NCBI GenBank assembly: GCA_021779735.1
Contig: JAJYAC010000004.1
Coordinates: 1 to 64,000, forward strand
DNA: 64,000 bases
DNA from: Actinomycetes bacterium
GTDB lineage: Bacteria > Actinomycetota > Acidimicrobiia > Acidimicrobiales > RAAP-2
Direction: 5' to 3'
A program made the position numbers and the translations under genes. The notes under the pieces were generated by a model. The model was not told the origin of the DNA and searched no databases. It saw nothing but the letters and a program-made list of their open reading frames with translations. Of the stretch, positions 7,757 through 15,282 are shown piece after piece; position 1 is the first letter of the stretch; each line of letters begins with the position of its first letter.

Positions 7757-8836
7757 GTGATCTGGCGACAGCGCGGCAAGCGCGGGTGGAGTTTGAGAGG
7801 GGGCCAGGCGCCGCCCAGTCAGTCACGTTCGTGGGTGCACCCGAGCGAGCTGCCTTCCTTTGACTCGCTCCCCACGCGCGAGCACCGCGTGCGCAGCCGC
7901 CTCGCGCGCCTCATCGCGACCGTGATGTTCTTCTCCCTGATCATCGGCTTCGTCGTCTTGATCGCGACCAGTAGTTCGCGGCCCCCGAATCAGCCGATGA
8001 CCACCCACGAGAGCGCCTCGCTCTCGGCGCTGCCGGCCTACGCACGCGCGGCCGCCGAGCGAACGGTCGAGTTGAGCATCACGACGCCGGGCCACGTTGA
8101 GCACGTCGCGGCGATGGTGCTCTCGCACGACCTCGCAGTCACGACGACGCCGATCCCGAAAAACGCCCTCTTGAGCGGGTCGCTACCCCACCACGTCAAC
8201 TTCCCCGTCACCTGGGTCGCCCGCGATCAGGCGATGGACTTCACCATCGTGAAGTTGAGCCAGTCGGTCCCGTCCCTGCACTTCGCTCCCATGCCGGCGA
8301 GCGTGTCCGTCCTCGCACTGTCGCCCTTCGCCGCGACGTCAACCGACGCGCCCCACTTCGCCTGGGCGACGACGACCCTGGGCGACCCCCTGCTGCGAGC
8401 GAACAACCTCGTGAGCTACCTCGCTACCAACCCCGACCAGAACCTCAACGGCTTCGTCGACGCCATCGCGGTGAACGCCTCGGGCCACGTCGTCGCCGTA
8501 CTCTCAACCGGCCACCTCTGGTACTCGGCCCTCTTCGTCGCCCGCGTCGCCGAGGTCGAGGCCGCCGGTCACGGCTGTCACGGCGGGCTCGGCGTCTCGG
8601 GCGCCGACGCCCAGGGCGGCGGCGCCGTGATCACGGCGCTGGCCCCGCGCAGCGCGGCCAAGGGCCGACTTCAGCGCGGTGACGTCGTCTCGCGCATCAA
8701 CGGCCACGACATCGACACCTGGCAGACCCTGGCCACCTGGCTCTACCTCACCCCGGCCTACAGCGCCGTGCACTTAACCTTCCTGCGAGGGGCGGTCATG
8801 CACCACGCCGTGGTGACGCTCGCCTGCGCCCTCTAA
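7757..8836 (+). CDS. Membrane-anchored trypsin-like/PDZ protein, HtrA fold without catalytic triad
   Basis: This 359-residue protein has a cytoplasmic N-terminus with WVHPSELP, a motif typical of actinobacterial anchored PDZ proteases, one transmembrane helix (~51-71), a degenerate trypsin-like domain (~90-255) and a C-terminal PDZ domain (~265-359, LQRGDVVSRINGHDIDT). Active HtrA proteins carry a catalytic His in TNAHV and Ser in GNSGGP. Here the matching segments read LAVTTTPIP and NGFVDAIAV, so both are missing; an Asp remains in DFTIVKL. It is probably a non-proteolytic binding or sensing protein. The GTG start is supported by an upstream TAGCCT. Confidence 0.78.
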   Translation: MIWRQRGKRGWSLRGGQAPPSQSRSWVHPSELPSFDSLPTREHRVRSRLARLIATVMFFSLIIGFVVLIATSSSRPPNQPMTTHESASLSALPAYARAAAERTVELSITTPGHVEHVAAMVLSHDLAVTTTPIPKNALLSGSLPHHVNFPVTWVARDQAMDFTIVKLSQSVPSLHFAPMPASVSVLALSPFAATSTDAPHFAWATTTLGDPLLRANNLVSYLATNPDQNLNGFVDAIAVNASGHVVAVLSTGHLWYSALFVARVAEVEAAGHGCHGGLGVSGADAQGGGAVITALAPRSAAKGRLQRGDVVSRINGHDIDTWQTLATWLYLTPAYSAVHLTFLRGAVMHHAVVTLACAL

Positions 8837-8839
8837 GTT
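8834..8839 (+). promoter_or_regulatory. -10 element, leaderless start of DUF2342-like gene
   Basis: TAAGTT, which includes the stop codon of the preceding gene, ends six bases before GTG 8846. It offers the downstream gene its own start within an apparent operon. Confidence 0.38.
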
Positions 8840-8845
8840 GGGACC

Positions 8846-9955
8846 GTGAGCGACAACCCGTTCTCCAACATGTTCAGCGACCTGTTCAACCTGCTGGGCC
8901 AGCAGGGGCCCAACGCGTGGTTCGACAACGCGACACAGCTCGCGCTGTCCATCGCGCGCGGCGCCGACGGCGATCCCAACCCCCTGCCCAGCGAGCGCTC
9001 TCGTCTCGAAGAACTCGCCCCCCTCGTCGCGCGCTACGTCGACGCCCTCTTTGAAGTCTCCGCCGAGGGCCCCATGATCGCCGCCACTCGCAGCGCGCTG
9101 ACCAGCGCGGCCCTCGCGCAGTGGCGTCCACTCATCGAGCCGTCCCTCGCCGTCACCCCCGGGCCCGAGGAGTTAACGAACCCGATGATGGCCCAGTTGG
9201 CCGCCACGATCGGTCCCCTCTTCGCCGGCATGCAGATGGGCTCGATCGCCGGCCACTTCTCCGAACGGGCCTGGTCGCTCGCGGCCCTGGCCCTGCCACG
9301 CCTGGACGACTCGCGGCTGTTGGTCGTGAACAACCTCGTCGCCTTCGCCGACGCGTGGAGCCTCGAGCGCGACGACGTCTACATCTTCGCCCTGGCCCAG
9401 GAGTACGTCGCCTCGCTCATCCTCACCCAGCCGGGCACCGGCGACGCGCTGCGCGCTCTGCTGCTCGACGGGGTCAAGGAGTCCGCCGCGGTCCAGCGCG
9501 ACCTGTTGACTCGACTGCAGTCCATGATCTCGCCCGAGGACCTCGGCGCGCTGATGGGAAATCCCGAGTCGCTCCTCGATGAGATCGAGTTGCCCGAGGA
9601 CACGCCGGCGACGCGGGCCATTAACGCCGCGACCGCGGTTCTCGGAGCCGTCTTCGACGCCGCGGCGACCGATATCACGAACGCGCTCGTCGGCGAGCGC
9701 CCGGCACTCGCTGAGGCCTACCGGCGCCACCGGCGCAGCGACGCGCGTGGCGAAGACGCCGCGGCGGCGCTCTTTGGCATCTCGACCCAGGGTCCTCACC
9801 AGGACGCGGCGGCGATCTTCGTGGCCGAACTGGCCGAGGAGCACGGTCTCGGCGTCTTCAGCGCGCTACTGCGCGTCGACGGGCTGCCGTCGGGTGAGGA
9901 ACTTTCCAACCCGGGGGCGTGGTACCAGCGGGTGACGACCTCGCCGCTGGCCTAA
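8846..9955 (+). CDS. DUF2342 (zincin-like putative hydrolase) family protein
   Basis: The 369-residue, mainly helical protein starts SDNPFSNMFSDLFNLLGQQGP and fits the DUF2342 family (mycobacterial Rv3195 type), often annotated as a putative hydrolase with a zincin fold. I find no HExxH zinc motif; the helix where it would be expected reads ALAQEYVASLIL, so metal-dependent activity is doubtful. The neighbourhood (UPF0182, PDZ-Lon, this gene) matches the mycobacterial order closely enough to support the assignment. Its stop overlaps the stop of the convergent small gene. Family assignment is moderate and function unknown. Confidence 0.68.
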   Translation: MSDNPFSNMFSDLFNLLGQQGPNAWFDNATQLALSIARGADGDPNPLPSERSRLEELAPLVARYVDALFEVSAEGPMIAATRSALTSAALAQWRPLIEPSLAVTPGPEELTNPMMAQLAATIGPLFAGMQMGSIAGHFSERAWSLAALALPRLDDSRLLVVNNLVAFADAWSLERDDVYIFALAQEYVASLILTQPGTGDALRALLLDGVKESAAVQRDLLTRLQSMISPEDLGALMGNPESLLDEIELPEDTPATRAINAATAVLGAVFDAAATDITNALVGERPALAEAYRRHRRSDARGEDAAAALFGISTQGPHQDAAAIFVAELAEEHGLGVFSALLRVDGLPSGEELSNPGAWYQRVTTSPLA

Positions 9956-10227
9956 GCCTCTTCCTCGTAGCCGAGGTTCCACTCGACGAGAAGGTTCTCG
10001 CGCTCGGCGTCGCGGTTGACGCGCTCGCGGTTGCGGCGAAACTGTGGGTCGTGGGGAGGCAAGAATCGCAGCCGCGCGTCGATGCGGTCCACGAAGGCCT
10101 GAATCTGCTCCTCGTCGCCAAAGACCATACGGCACTCCCAGTGGGGCGCGACGGGACCGAGGTAGATGACCTGGACGTGTCCGACCGGCTCGACGACCTC
10201 GGTCTCGATGGTGGGTACCTGGCTCAC
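9952..10227 (-). CDS. Conserved small hypothetical protein
   Basis: The 91-residue soluble protein starts SQVPTIETEVVEPVGHVQVIYLGPVAPHW and has a charged helical second half (RRNRERVNRDAERENLLVEWN). I do not recognise the family. A good ribosome-binding site, AAGGAG, lies four bases before GTG 10227, and TAGACT sits 21 bases upstream. Codon use and this start site support a real gene. Its stop overlaps that of the DUF2342-like gene on the other strand. Confidence 0.65.
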   Translation of the reverse strand: MSQVPTIETEVVEPVGHVQVIYLGPVAPHWECRMVFGDEEQIQAFVDRIDARLRFLPPHDPQFRRNRERVNRDAERENLLVEWNLGYEEEA

Positions 10228-10231
10228 GGTG

Positions 10232-10254
10232 CTCCTTTAGTTGGACTCAGTCTA
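10232..10254 (-). promoter_or_regulatory. -10 element and ribosome-binding site of small hypothetical gene
   Basis: On the minus strand, TAGACT (10249-10254) is followed by AAGGAG (10232-10237), four bases before the GTG. This is one of the few genes here with a clear leader and Shine-Dalgarno sequence. Confidence 0.42.
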
Positions 10255-10354
10255 CCGGGAGGTCCGCGCCTGGCTCCTGCCTGATGGGCCGGGTCGCGTT
10301 GAAGTCTGTGAAGAACTACACGCTTCCTTTAACCCTTCCTTATGGTTTGCTCGC

Positions 10355-10372
10355 TACCATGAGCGTAAGGAG
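10355..10372 (+). promoter_or_regulatory. -10 element and ribosome-binding site of first whiB gene
   Basis: TACCAT (10355-10360) resembles a -10 box inside an AT-richer stretch (10307-10360). AAGGAG (10367-10372) is five bases before GTG 10378 and decides that start over the ATG at 10384. Confidence 0.45.
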
Positions 10373-10377
10373 ACGAG

Positions 10378-10629
10378 GTGGCAATGGTGACCGAGTGGAT
10401 GGCCGACGGCAAGTGCCGTGAGTACCCGGCGGGGACGTTCTTCCCGCGCGACGGGATAGGTGTCATTCGCGCCCAGAAGATCTGCGCGACGTGTCCCGTC
10501 GCCGATCAGTGCCTCGAGTACGCGCTCGCCAATCACGTCGACCACGGGGTGTGGGGCGGCAAGAGCGAGCGCGAGCGCCGTCGTCTCCAGCGCTCGCGGC
10601 GTCGCGCCTCGCGCGTGGACCTCGCCTAA
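10378..10629 (+). CDS. WhiB-family transcriptional regulator
   Basis: The 83-residue protein carries the four WhiB cysteines (Cys13, Cys36, Cys39, Cys45 in CATCPVADQC) that bind a [4Fe-4S] cluster. The turn GVWGG (57-61) and a basic tail ERERRRLQRSRRR, expected to contact DNA, follow. WhiB proteins usually act with the principal sigma factor and sense redox or nitric oxide. The gene ends four bases before the formimidoyltransferase start, suggesting one transcript. Subfamily cannot be fixed by eye; it lacks the N-terminal extension seen in the second copy. Confidence 0.92.
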   Translation: MAMVTEWMADGKCREYPAGTFFPRDGIGVIRAQKICATCPVADQCLEYALANHVDHGVWGGKSERERRRLQRSRRRASRVDLA

Positions 10630-10633
10630 GCAC

Positions 10634-11449
10634 GTGTTCGAGTGCGTCGTCAACCTCTCTGAGGGTCGACGCGCGGAGGTTCTGGACGAGTTCGCCCGCG
10701 CCGCCGGCGCGTCGCTCGCGGATCGACACGCCGACTCTTTCCACCACCGCAGCGTCTTCACCTTGATCAATGATCGCGACGAGCTCGTGCGCGACGTGCG
10801 GGCTCTCATCGGGGCCGCCTTCGACCGGCTCGACCTCGCGACCCACGAGGGCGTGCACCCGCGCTTTGGCGTCGTCGACGTCGTGCCCTTCGTCGCGCTC
10901 GATGTCGCGAAATCGGGCGATGCCTGCGAGATGCGAAACGACACGGCGCACTGGATCGCGGACACGTACGACGTGCCGTGCTTCTACTACGGCCCGGTGG
11001 GCGACGTCACGCTTCGAACGCTGCCCGAGGTTCGCCGCCACGCCTTTCGCTCACTCGACCCTGACGTGGGACCGGCCAGCGCGCATCCTCGTTGGGGGGC
11101 CAGCGCGGTGGGCTGTCGGCCAATCCTGGTCGCCTGGAACCTGTGGCTCGAGAACGTGAGCCTCGAAGCCGCGCGGGCCATCGCCACGAGGCTGCGCCGC
11201 CCCGCGCTACGCACGCTGGCCCTGCCGGTCGGGCACTTCGTCCAGGTGAGTTGCAACGTCGTGGACGTGAGCGCCATCAGGCTCTCGCAGATCTACGACG
11301 ACGTCCTCGCCCACTTGAGCGGCGAGGGCCGCATCGCGCGCGCCGAACTCGTGGGCCTGGCGCCGACGTCACTGCTCGAGGCCGAGGATCCCTCTCGCCT
11401 GGTTGAGCTCGACCTCGCCGCCGAGCGAACCATCGAGGCTCGGGCCTAG
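10634..11449 (+). CDS. Glutamate formimidoyltransferase (FTCD N-terminal type)
   Basis: The 271-residue protein covers both formiminotransferase subdomains without a cyclodeaminase domain. Family landmarks are VFECVVNLSEGRR at the start, HHRSVFTL, and THEGVHPRFGVVDVVPF, whose His corresponds to the catalytic residue. The enzyme moves the formimino group of N-formimidoylglutamate to tetrahydrofolate, the last step of one histidine-degradation route. GTG 10634 is chosen because homology begins there and the whiB stop is four bases upstream. The stop shares CTAG with the convergent second whiB. The other hut genes are about 5 kb away. Confidence 0.85.
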   Translation: MFECVVNLSEGRRAEVLDEFARAAGASLADRHADSFHHRSVFTLINDRDELVRDVRALIGAAFDRLDLATHEGVHPRFGVVDVVPFVALDVAKSGDACEMRNDTAHWIADTYDVPCFYYGPVGDVTLRTLPEVRRHAFRSLDPDVGPASAHPRWGASAVGCRPILVAWNLWLENVSLEAARAIATRLRRPALRTLALPVGHFVQVSCNVVDVSAIRLSQIYDDVLAHLSGEGRIARAELVGLAPTSLLEAEDPSRLVELDLAAERTIEARA

Positions 11450-11721
11450 CCGGCCTGGCTGCGGCGCTCGAGGGCGCGCGCGCGACGCAGGCGACGGCGC
11501 TCGCGCTCACTCATGCCGCCCCAGATGCCGAACTTCTCCCCGTTGTCGAGCGCGTACTCGAGGCAGTCATCGCGCACCACGCAGCCCCGACAGACTTCCT
11601 TGGCCTCCCGGGTGGACGCGCCACGCTCGGGAAAGAAGAGGTCCGGGTCCACGCCCATGCAGTTGGCGCGGGCCTGCCAGCCCCGGTCTTCCATGCCGCT
11701 CAGCAACTCAACGATCTCCAT
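11446..11721 (-). CDS. WhiB-family transcriptional regulator, WhiB2/WhmD-like
   Basis: The 91-residue protein has cysteines at 21, 44, 47 and 53 (CRGCVVRDDC), the GIWGGMSERERRRLRR turn and basic tail, and an N-terminal segment, all as in WhiB2/WhmD, which supports septation in mycobacteria and streptomycetes. Cluster ligands are complete. A GGGGAGGA ribosome-binding site precedes the ATG. The gene follows the VWA gene on the same strand but has its own AT-rich upstream region. The subfamily call rests on overall resemblance. Confidence 0.9.
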   Translation of the reverse strand: MEIVELLSGMEDRGWQARANCMGVDPDLFFPERGASTREAKEVCRGCVVRDDCLEYALDNGEKFGIWGGMSERERRRLRRARALERRSQAG

Positions 11722-11763
11722 GTTGTAGTCCTCCCCGACGGTGCTCGCACCGATGTAATTACA
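11722..11763 (-). promoter_or_regulatory. Upstream control region of second whiB gene
   Basis: A perfect 10-bp palindrome TGTAATTACA (11754-11763) lies 33 bases before the ATG. On the minus strand it also supplies TGTAAT, a near match to a -10 box. GGAGGA lies seven bases before the start. The palindrome may be an operator overlapping the -10 element. Confidence 0.4.
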
Positions 11764-11786
11764 ACGGTGTCATTGTGTCGGGGTTC

Positions 11787-11815
11787 GAGCGAAAAAGCAA
11801 ATGAAATTTTCACTC
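11787..11815 (-). terminator. Possible weak terminator after VWA gene
   Basis: A nine-base imperfect inverted repeat (GAGCGAAAA / TTTTCACTC, one mismatch) lies 20 bases past the VWA stop. On the minus strand the descending arm is T-rich. The GC content is low, so the hairpin is weak, and the stretch may instead be part of the whiB promoter region. Confidence 0.3.
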
Positions 11816-11834
11816 GTCCTGGTCAACGCCGGTC

Positions 11835-13829
11835 TCAGCCGGCGCGGCGATGCCTCACCCAGTCGTCGAGGGCGTATCGTCCCAGGTCGTCGACGCTGGT
11901 GTAGAAGGTGCGACCGCCATTGACCCGAGCGATCTGCTCCACGAAGGGAAACTGCGTGCGTTCGATGTCGAGGGCGAAGACGTTGATCGTGATGCCGGCT
12001 CGCGTGCAGCGCAACACCTCGGCCATTGTGCGCTGGAGCGTCTCGGCCACGGGCGGCCAGGAGAAGAAGGGCTCGCCCGCATCGTCAAGGTGAGCGGTCG
12101 GTTCGCCGTCGGTGACCACCACGATCTGGCGCTGGCCGCGCTCCTCGCGCAGGAGGTGACGCGAGAGCGCGAGCGCGTGCTGGAGGTTCGTCCCGTACTG
12201 GTAGTCGATGCTCAGAGCCGGGATGTCGGCCACGCGCAGCTCGCGAGCGGTCTCGCCAAATCCCACCAGGGCGGTGCGATCGCGCGGGAAGCGCGTGCGA
12301 ATCAACTCGCTCAGGGCGAGGACCATCTTCTTGGCCGGCACGAGGTTGCCGCGCATCGCCATCGAGAGCGAGAGGTCGATGGCAAAGACGGTCGAGCTGC
12401 GACGCGCTGACTCGTACTCTTCGACCTCAAAGTCCTCGGGCGCGAGGCGCAGCGGCAGGCCCGGACCCCCCCGCGCGAGCGCGTTGCGCATCGTGCGCGC
12501 AAGATTCAGTGACAACGGCTCTCCCGCCGCCCAGGGTCGCGAGGTCTCCTCGCGGTCGCCCCCGCGATCGACGCTCGCCTCGCGGTGCTCGCCGACCATG
12601 GGAGAGACGCGCAGCTGGTTAAAGAGCGCGCGCAGCGCGCCGTCGCCAATCTGGCGCACGCCCTTGGCGCTGAGCGTCAGCCCCTGGCGCGAGCGGTCGA
12701 CGAAACCGCCGTCTTCAAGGGCGGCGAGCGCGCGCTGGAGCTTGACGACGTGGCGCGCCGCGTCGTCACCAAGGTGTCGCCGTAGCGCCTCGACGTCGAC
12801 TTCGGGTAGCGCGCGCGCCGCGCCACTCTGGGTGAGAAAGCGCTCGAGGCGCTCGAGCTCGGCGAGCTCTTCGGCGCGTGAGGTGGCTTCGGCGAAGGAG
12901 GACGACCCGCTCAGGCGAGCGCTCTGATGCCAGTCGATCTCGGGCATCGCCTGGCGTAGGTTGGCGCCGAGGCGCGCGAGCGAAAAGTCGAGCTCCATGT
13001 TGCCCATCATCTGCTCAAAGAGCGCGCGCAGCTCCTGTCGCTGGGCGCCCGAGAGCGAGTTGAACATCGCCTCGGCGGCGGCGGCGCGCTCGGCCATCTG
13101 GCGAATCACGTCGTCGAGACTCGCCGCACCGGGAAAGTAGTCCCCGTAGTTCTCCATGAACTTCGCGAAGGAGGGCTCGAGGGTGTCACCGCGACGGTCT
13201 TGCTCGATCATCGTCGAGAGGGCGTCCATCATCTCGCGCAGTCGCGCCAGTTCGGCCCCGTCGGCGCGACCGAGGAAGTCCTTGGCCTGGTTGAAGTAGG
13301 TCGAAAGCACGTCACGCTCGAGCTCGCCGAGGAGTGCCTCGAAGCTCTCGCGCGCCGAGGACGAGACGAAGTCGTAGTGCTGATACGACGAGAGACGTTC
13401 CGCGAAGCGGTCGCTCATCAGGTCTCGCGCGAGGGCACGCTCGTCGGCCAGCGATCGCGTCACCTCTTGACGGCGCGCGTCGCCCGAGGCCTCGGCGCCA
13501 CGCACGAGGTCCTCGATGGCCGCCACTTCGCTGGCCTCAATCTCGGCGAGCCACTCACGGTAGCGATCGAGCTCGTCCTCGGCGCCGCCGCTCTCTTGGA
13601 TCTCGCGGCGCCGACGGCGCGCTCTGTCTCCCAGGGCCTTCAGGCCCTCGACCCTCTCGCCGTCACTCGTCGTGAATCCCTGGCGCAAGAGATTCTCCAT
13701 GGCCGCCTCGAGGTCGCCGCTCTCGAGGAAGTCCTCGGCCAAGAGCTCGAGCAGCTGCGCGGCGTCGACGTCGTCGTCATCGTCATCGTCACCCTCTCGC
13801 CCACGGCGAAAGCCGTAGCGAACAGCCAC
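11835..13829 (-). CDS. VWA-domain protein, partner of MoxR-like ATPase
   Basis: The 664-residue protein begins VAVRYGFRRGREG followed by an Asp-rich run (GDDDDDDDVD), then a long helical region, and ends in a von Willebrand factor A domain over the last ~210 residues. Its metal-ion-dependent adhesion site is intact (DLSLSM and TDGEPT). It resembles mycobacterial Rv0959, encoded next to the AAA ATPase Rv0958. MoxR-VWA pairs act as chaperone-like systems for metal insertion or complex maturation. GTG 13829 shares its G with the TAG stop of the ATPase gene, a classic coupling signal. Upstream in-frame codons only shadow that gene. Confidence 0.85.
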   Translation of the reverse strand: MAVRYGFRRGREGDDDDDDDVDAAQLLELLAEDFLESGDLEAAMENLLRQGFTTSDGERVEGLKALGDRARRRRREIQESGGAEDELDRYREWLAEIEASEVAAIEDLVRGAEASGDARRQEVTRSLADERALARDLMSDRFAERLSSYQHYDFVSSSARESFEALLGELERDVLSTYFNQAKDFLGRADGAELARLREMMDALSTMIEQDRRGDTLEPSFAKFMENYGDYFPGAASLDDVIRQMAERAAAAEAMFNSLSGAQRQELRALFEQMMGNMELDFSLARLGANLRQAMPEIDWHQSARLSGSSSFAEATSRAEELAELERLERFLTQSGAARALPEVDVEALRRHLGDDAARHVVKLQRALAALEDGGFVDRSRQGLTLSAKGVRQIGDGALRALFNQLRVSPMVGEHREASVDRGGDREETSRPWAAGEPLSLNLARTMRNALARGGPGLPLRLAPEDFEVEEYESARRSSTVFAIDLSLSMAMRGNLVPAKKMVLALSELIRTRFPRDRTALVGFGETARELRVADIPALSIDYQYGTNLQHALALSRHLLREERGQRQIVVVTDGEPTAHLDDAGEPFFSWPPVAETLQRTMAEVLRCTRAGITINVFALDIERTQFPFVEQIARVNGGRTFYTSVDDLGRYALDDWVRHRRAG

Positions 13830-15253
13830 TACCGACTCCTCGAGCGATAGAGGGCCCGCGGGCCCGCGGCGTCCTTCGCGAGACGCTTGGTCAGGTAGAG
13901 CCCCTCGAGCACGAACTCCGCCGCCGAGGCCATCTCCCCGGGCGTCGCGCCGGCCCCGGCCACTCGCGCGCTCGCCGCGCGTAGGTCGGCCATCGCGTCG
14001 AGGACGCCGAGGTAGTGCGCGTCGGCCAGGTCGTCGCCCACGTGGACGAGGACCTCGTCGTTGAACGCGTTCACGATGGCGGGCGCTTCGCTCAGCACCA
14101 CGTGCTCGCTGAAGCACTGGCGCGTCGCCAGGGCCACCAGCGCCGCGATGACCTGGTCCGAGTCGGTGTCGTCGACCGTGTCGAGCTCGATCTTGCCCTG
14201 GGTGGACTGGACCATCGCGGCGAGGTCGCTCACGCGCGGCACGACGGTCGCGTCGCCCGTCTTGAGAGCGCGCCGCAACGCGCTGGCGACCACCGTCTCG
14301 TAGTTGGCGATCGAGAGGCGCACCGAAACGCCCGAACGCTGACTGATGACGTGGCTCGCGCGCGCGACGTGACTGACGCGCGCGACGATGTCGTCGATGA
14401 ACCACGGCACCACGATCGGCACCGGCGACGGCGCGAGAGTCGCCTCCTGGTGAACGATCTCGATCTCGGTGGAGATCTCGTAGGGGTAGTGCGTGCGGAT
14501 CTGGGAGCCGAAGCGATCCTTCAGGGGAGTAATGAGCCGTCCGCGGTTCGTGTAGTCCTCGGGATTGGCCGTAGCCACCACCACGAGATCGAGGTCGAGG
14601 CGCACGAGGTGACCGCGGATCTGCACATCTCGCTCTTCGAGGACGTTCAAGAGCCCCACCTGGATGCGTTCGGCGAGGTCGGGCAACTCGTTCATCGCGA
14701 AAATGCCCCGATTCGACTTCGGCACGAGACCGTAGGAGAGGGCGCGCGGGTCGTCGAGGTAGAGTCCCCCGGCGACCTTGATTGGGTCGACCTCGCCGAT
14801 GAGGTCGGCCATTGACGTGTCGGGGGTGGCGAGCTTCTCGGCGAAGCGCTCGCGACGGTGCACCCAGTCAATCGGCGTCTCCTCACCGAGACGCGCGAGC
14901 AGGTCGATCGCGTCAGGTGAGATCGGCGCGAAGGGATCGTCGCGCACGGGTGAGCCCGCGACAATGGGCAGCCACTCGTCGAGCAACTCGACGAGTGCGC
15001 GGATCATCCGGGTCTTGGCCTGGCCGCGCTCGCCGAGCAAGATGATGTCGTGTCCGGCGAGCAGGGCGGTCTCGAGCTGGGGCAAAACCGAGTCCTCGTA
15101 GCCGAGCACCGTGCTGACCAGCGGGCGACCCTCGACGAGGCGCGACTCCAGGTTCGCGCGCATCTCCTCGCGCACCGTGCGGCGTTCGTAGCCCGACTCG
15201 CGCAGGGCTCGAAGGGTTCGAGGCAGGGTTGCGGGGGCGAGGGGGCTACTCAT
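13829..15253 (-). CDS. MoxR/magnesium-chelatase-type AAA+ ATPase
   Basis: The 474-residue protein has Walker A GERGQAKT (74-81), a Walker B-like GIFAMNELPDL in which the usual Asp is Asn, and sensor-1 VVATANPEDYTNRGR. Its layout resembles ChlI/MoxR and mycobacterial Rv0958. The Asn-Glu form also appears to be typical of that branch, so it need not mean inactivity. It likely remodels a client with the VWA protein encoded immediately downstream. ATG 15253 is preceded by TAGTGT six bases away, so the pair probably has its own leaderless promoter. Confidence 0.87.
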   Translation of the reverse strand: MSSPLAPATLPRTLRALRESGYERRTVREEMRANLESRLVEGRPLVSTVLGYEDSVLPQLETALLAGHDIILLGERGQAKTRMIRALVELLDEWLPIVAGSPVRDDPFAPISPDAIDLLARLGEETPIDWVHRRERFAEKLATPDTSMADLIGEVDPIKVAGGLYLDDPRALSYGLVPKSNRGIFAMNELPDLAERIQVGLLNVLEERDVQIRGHLVRLDLDLVVVATANPEDYTNRGRLITPLKDRFGSQIRTHYPYEISTEIEIVHQEATLAPSPVPIVVPWFIDDIVARVSHVARASHVISQRSGVSVRLSIANYETVVASALRRALKTGDATVVPRVSDLAAMVQSTQGKIELDTVDDTDSDQVIAALVALATRQCFSEHVVLSEAPAIVNAFNDEVLVHVGDDLADAHYLGVLDAMADLRAASARVAGAGATPGEMASAAEFVLEGLYLTKRLAKDAAGPRALYRSRSR

Positions 15254-15259
15254 ACAGGC

Positions 15260-15265
15260 ACACTA
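15260..15265 (-). promoter_or_regulatory. -10 element, leaderless start of AAA-VWA operon
   Basis: TAGTGT on the minus strand ends six bases before ATG 15253. It touches the hairpin at 15265-15282. Confidence 0.43.
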
Positions 15266-15282
15266 GCGAGGTGCCCCTCGCT
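15265..15282 (-). terminator. Possible hairpin between GNAT gene and AAA-VWA operon
   Basis: A perfect 7-bp stem (AGCGAGG / CCTCGCT) with a 4-base loop directly follows the GNAT stop codon. There is no T-tract. It may end the hut transcript just before the next promoter. Confidence 0.35.

Noticed and set aside
13745-13800. GAC/GTC trinucleotide tract as a microsatellite repeat
   Set aside because: It encodes the Asp run of the VWA protein with mixed codons and is too short and impure to call a repeat element.
14690-15253. A truncated ATPase because of the Asn-Glu Walker B
   Set aside because: The frame is intact, sensor motifs are present and the Asn form fits this branch, so it is not called a pseudogene.
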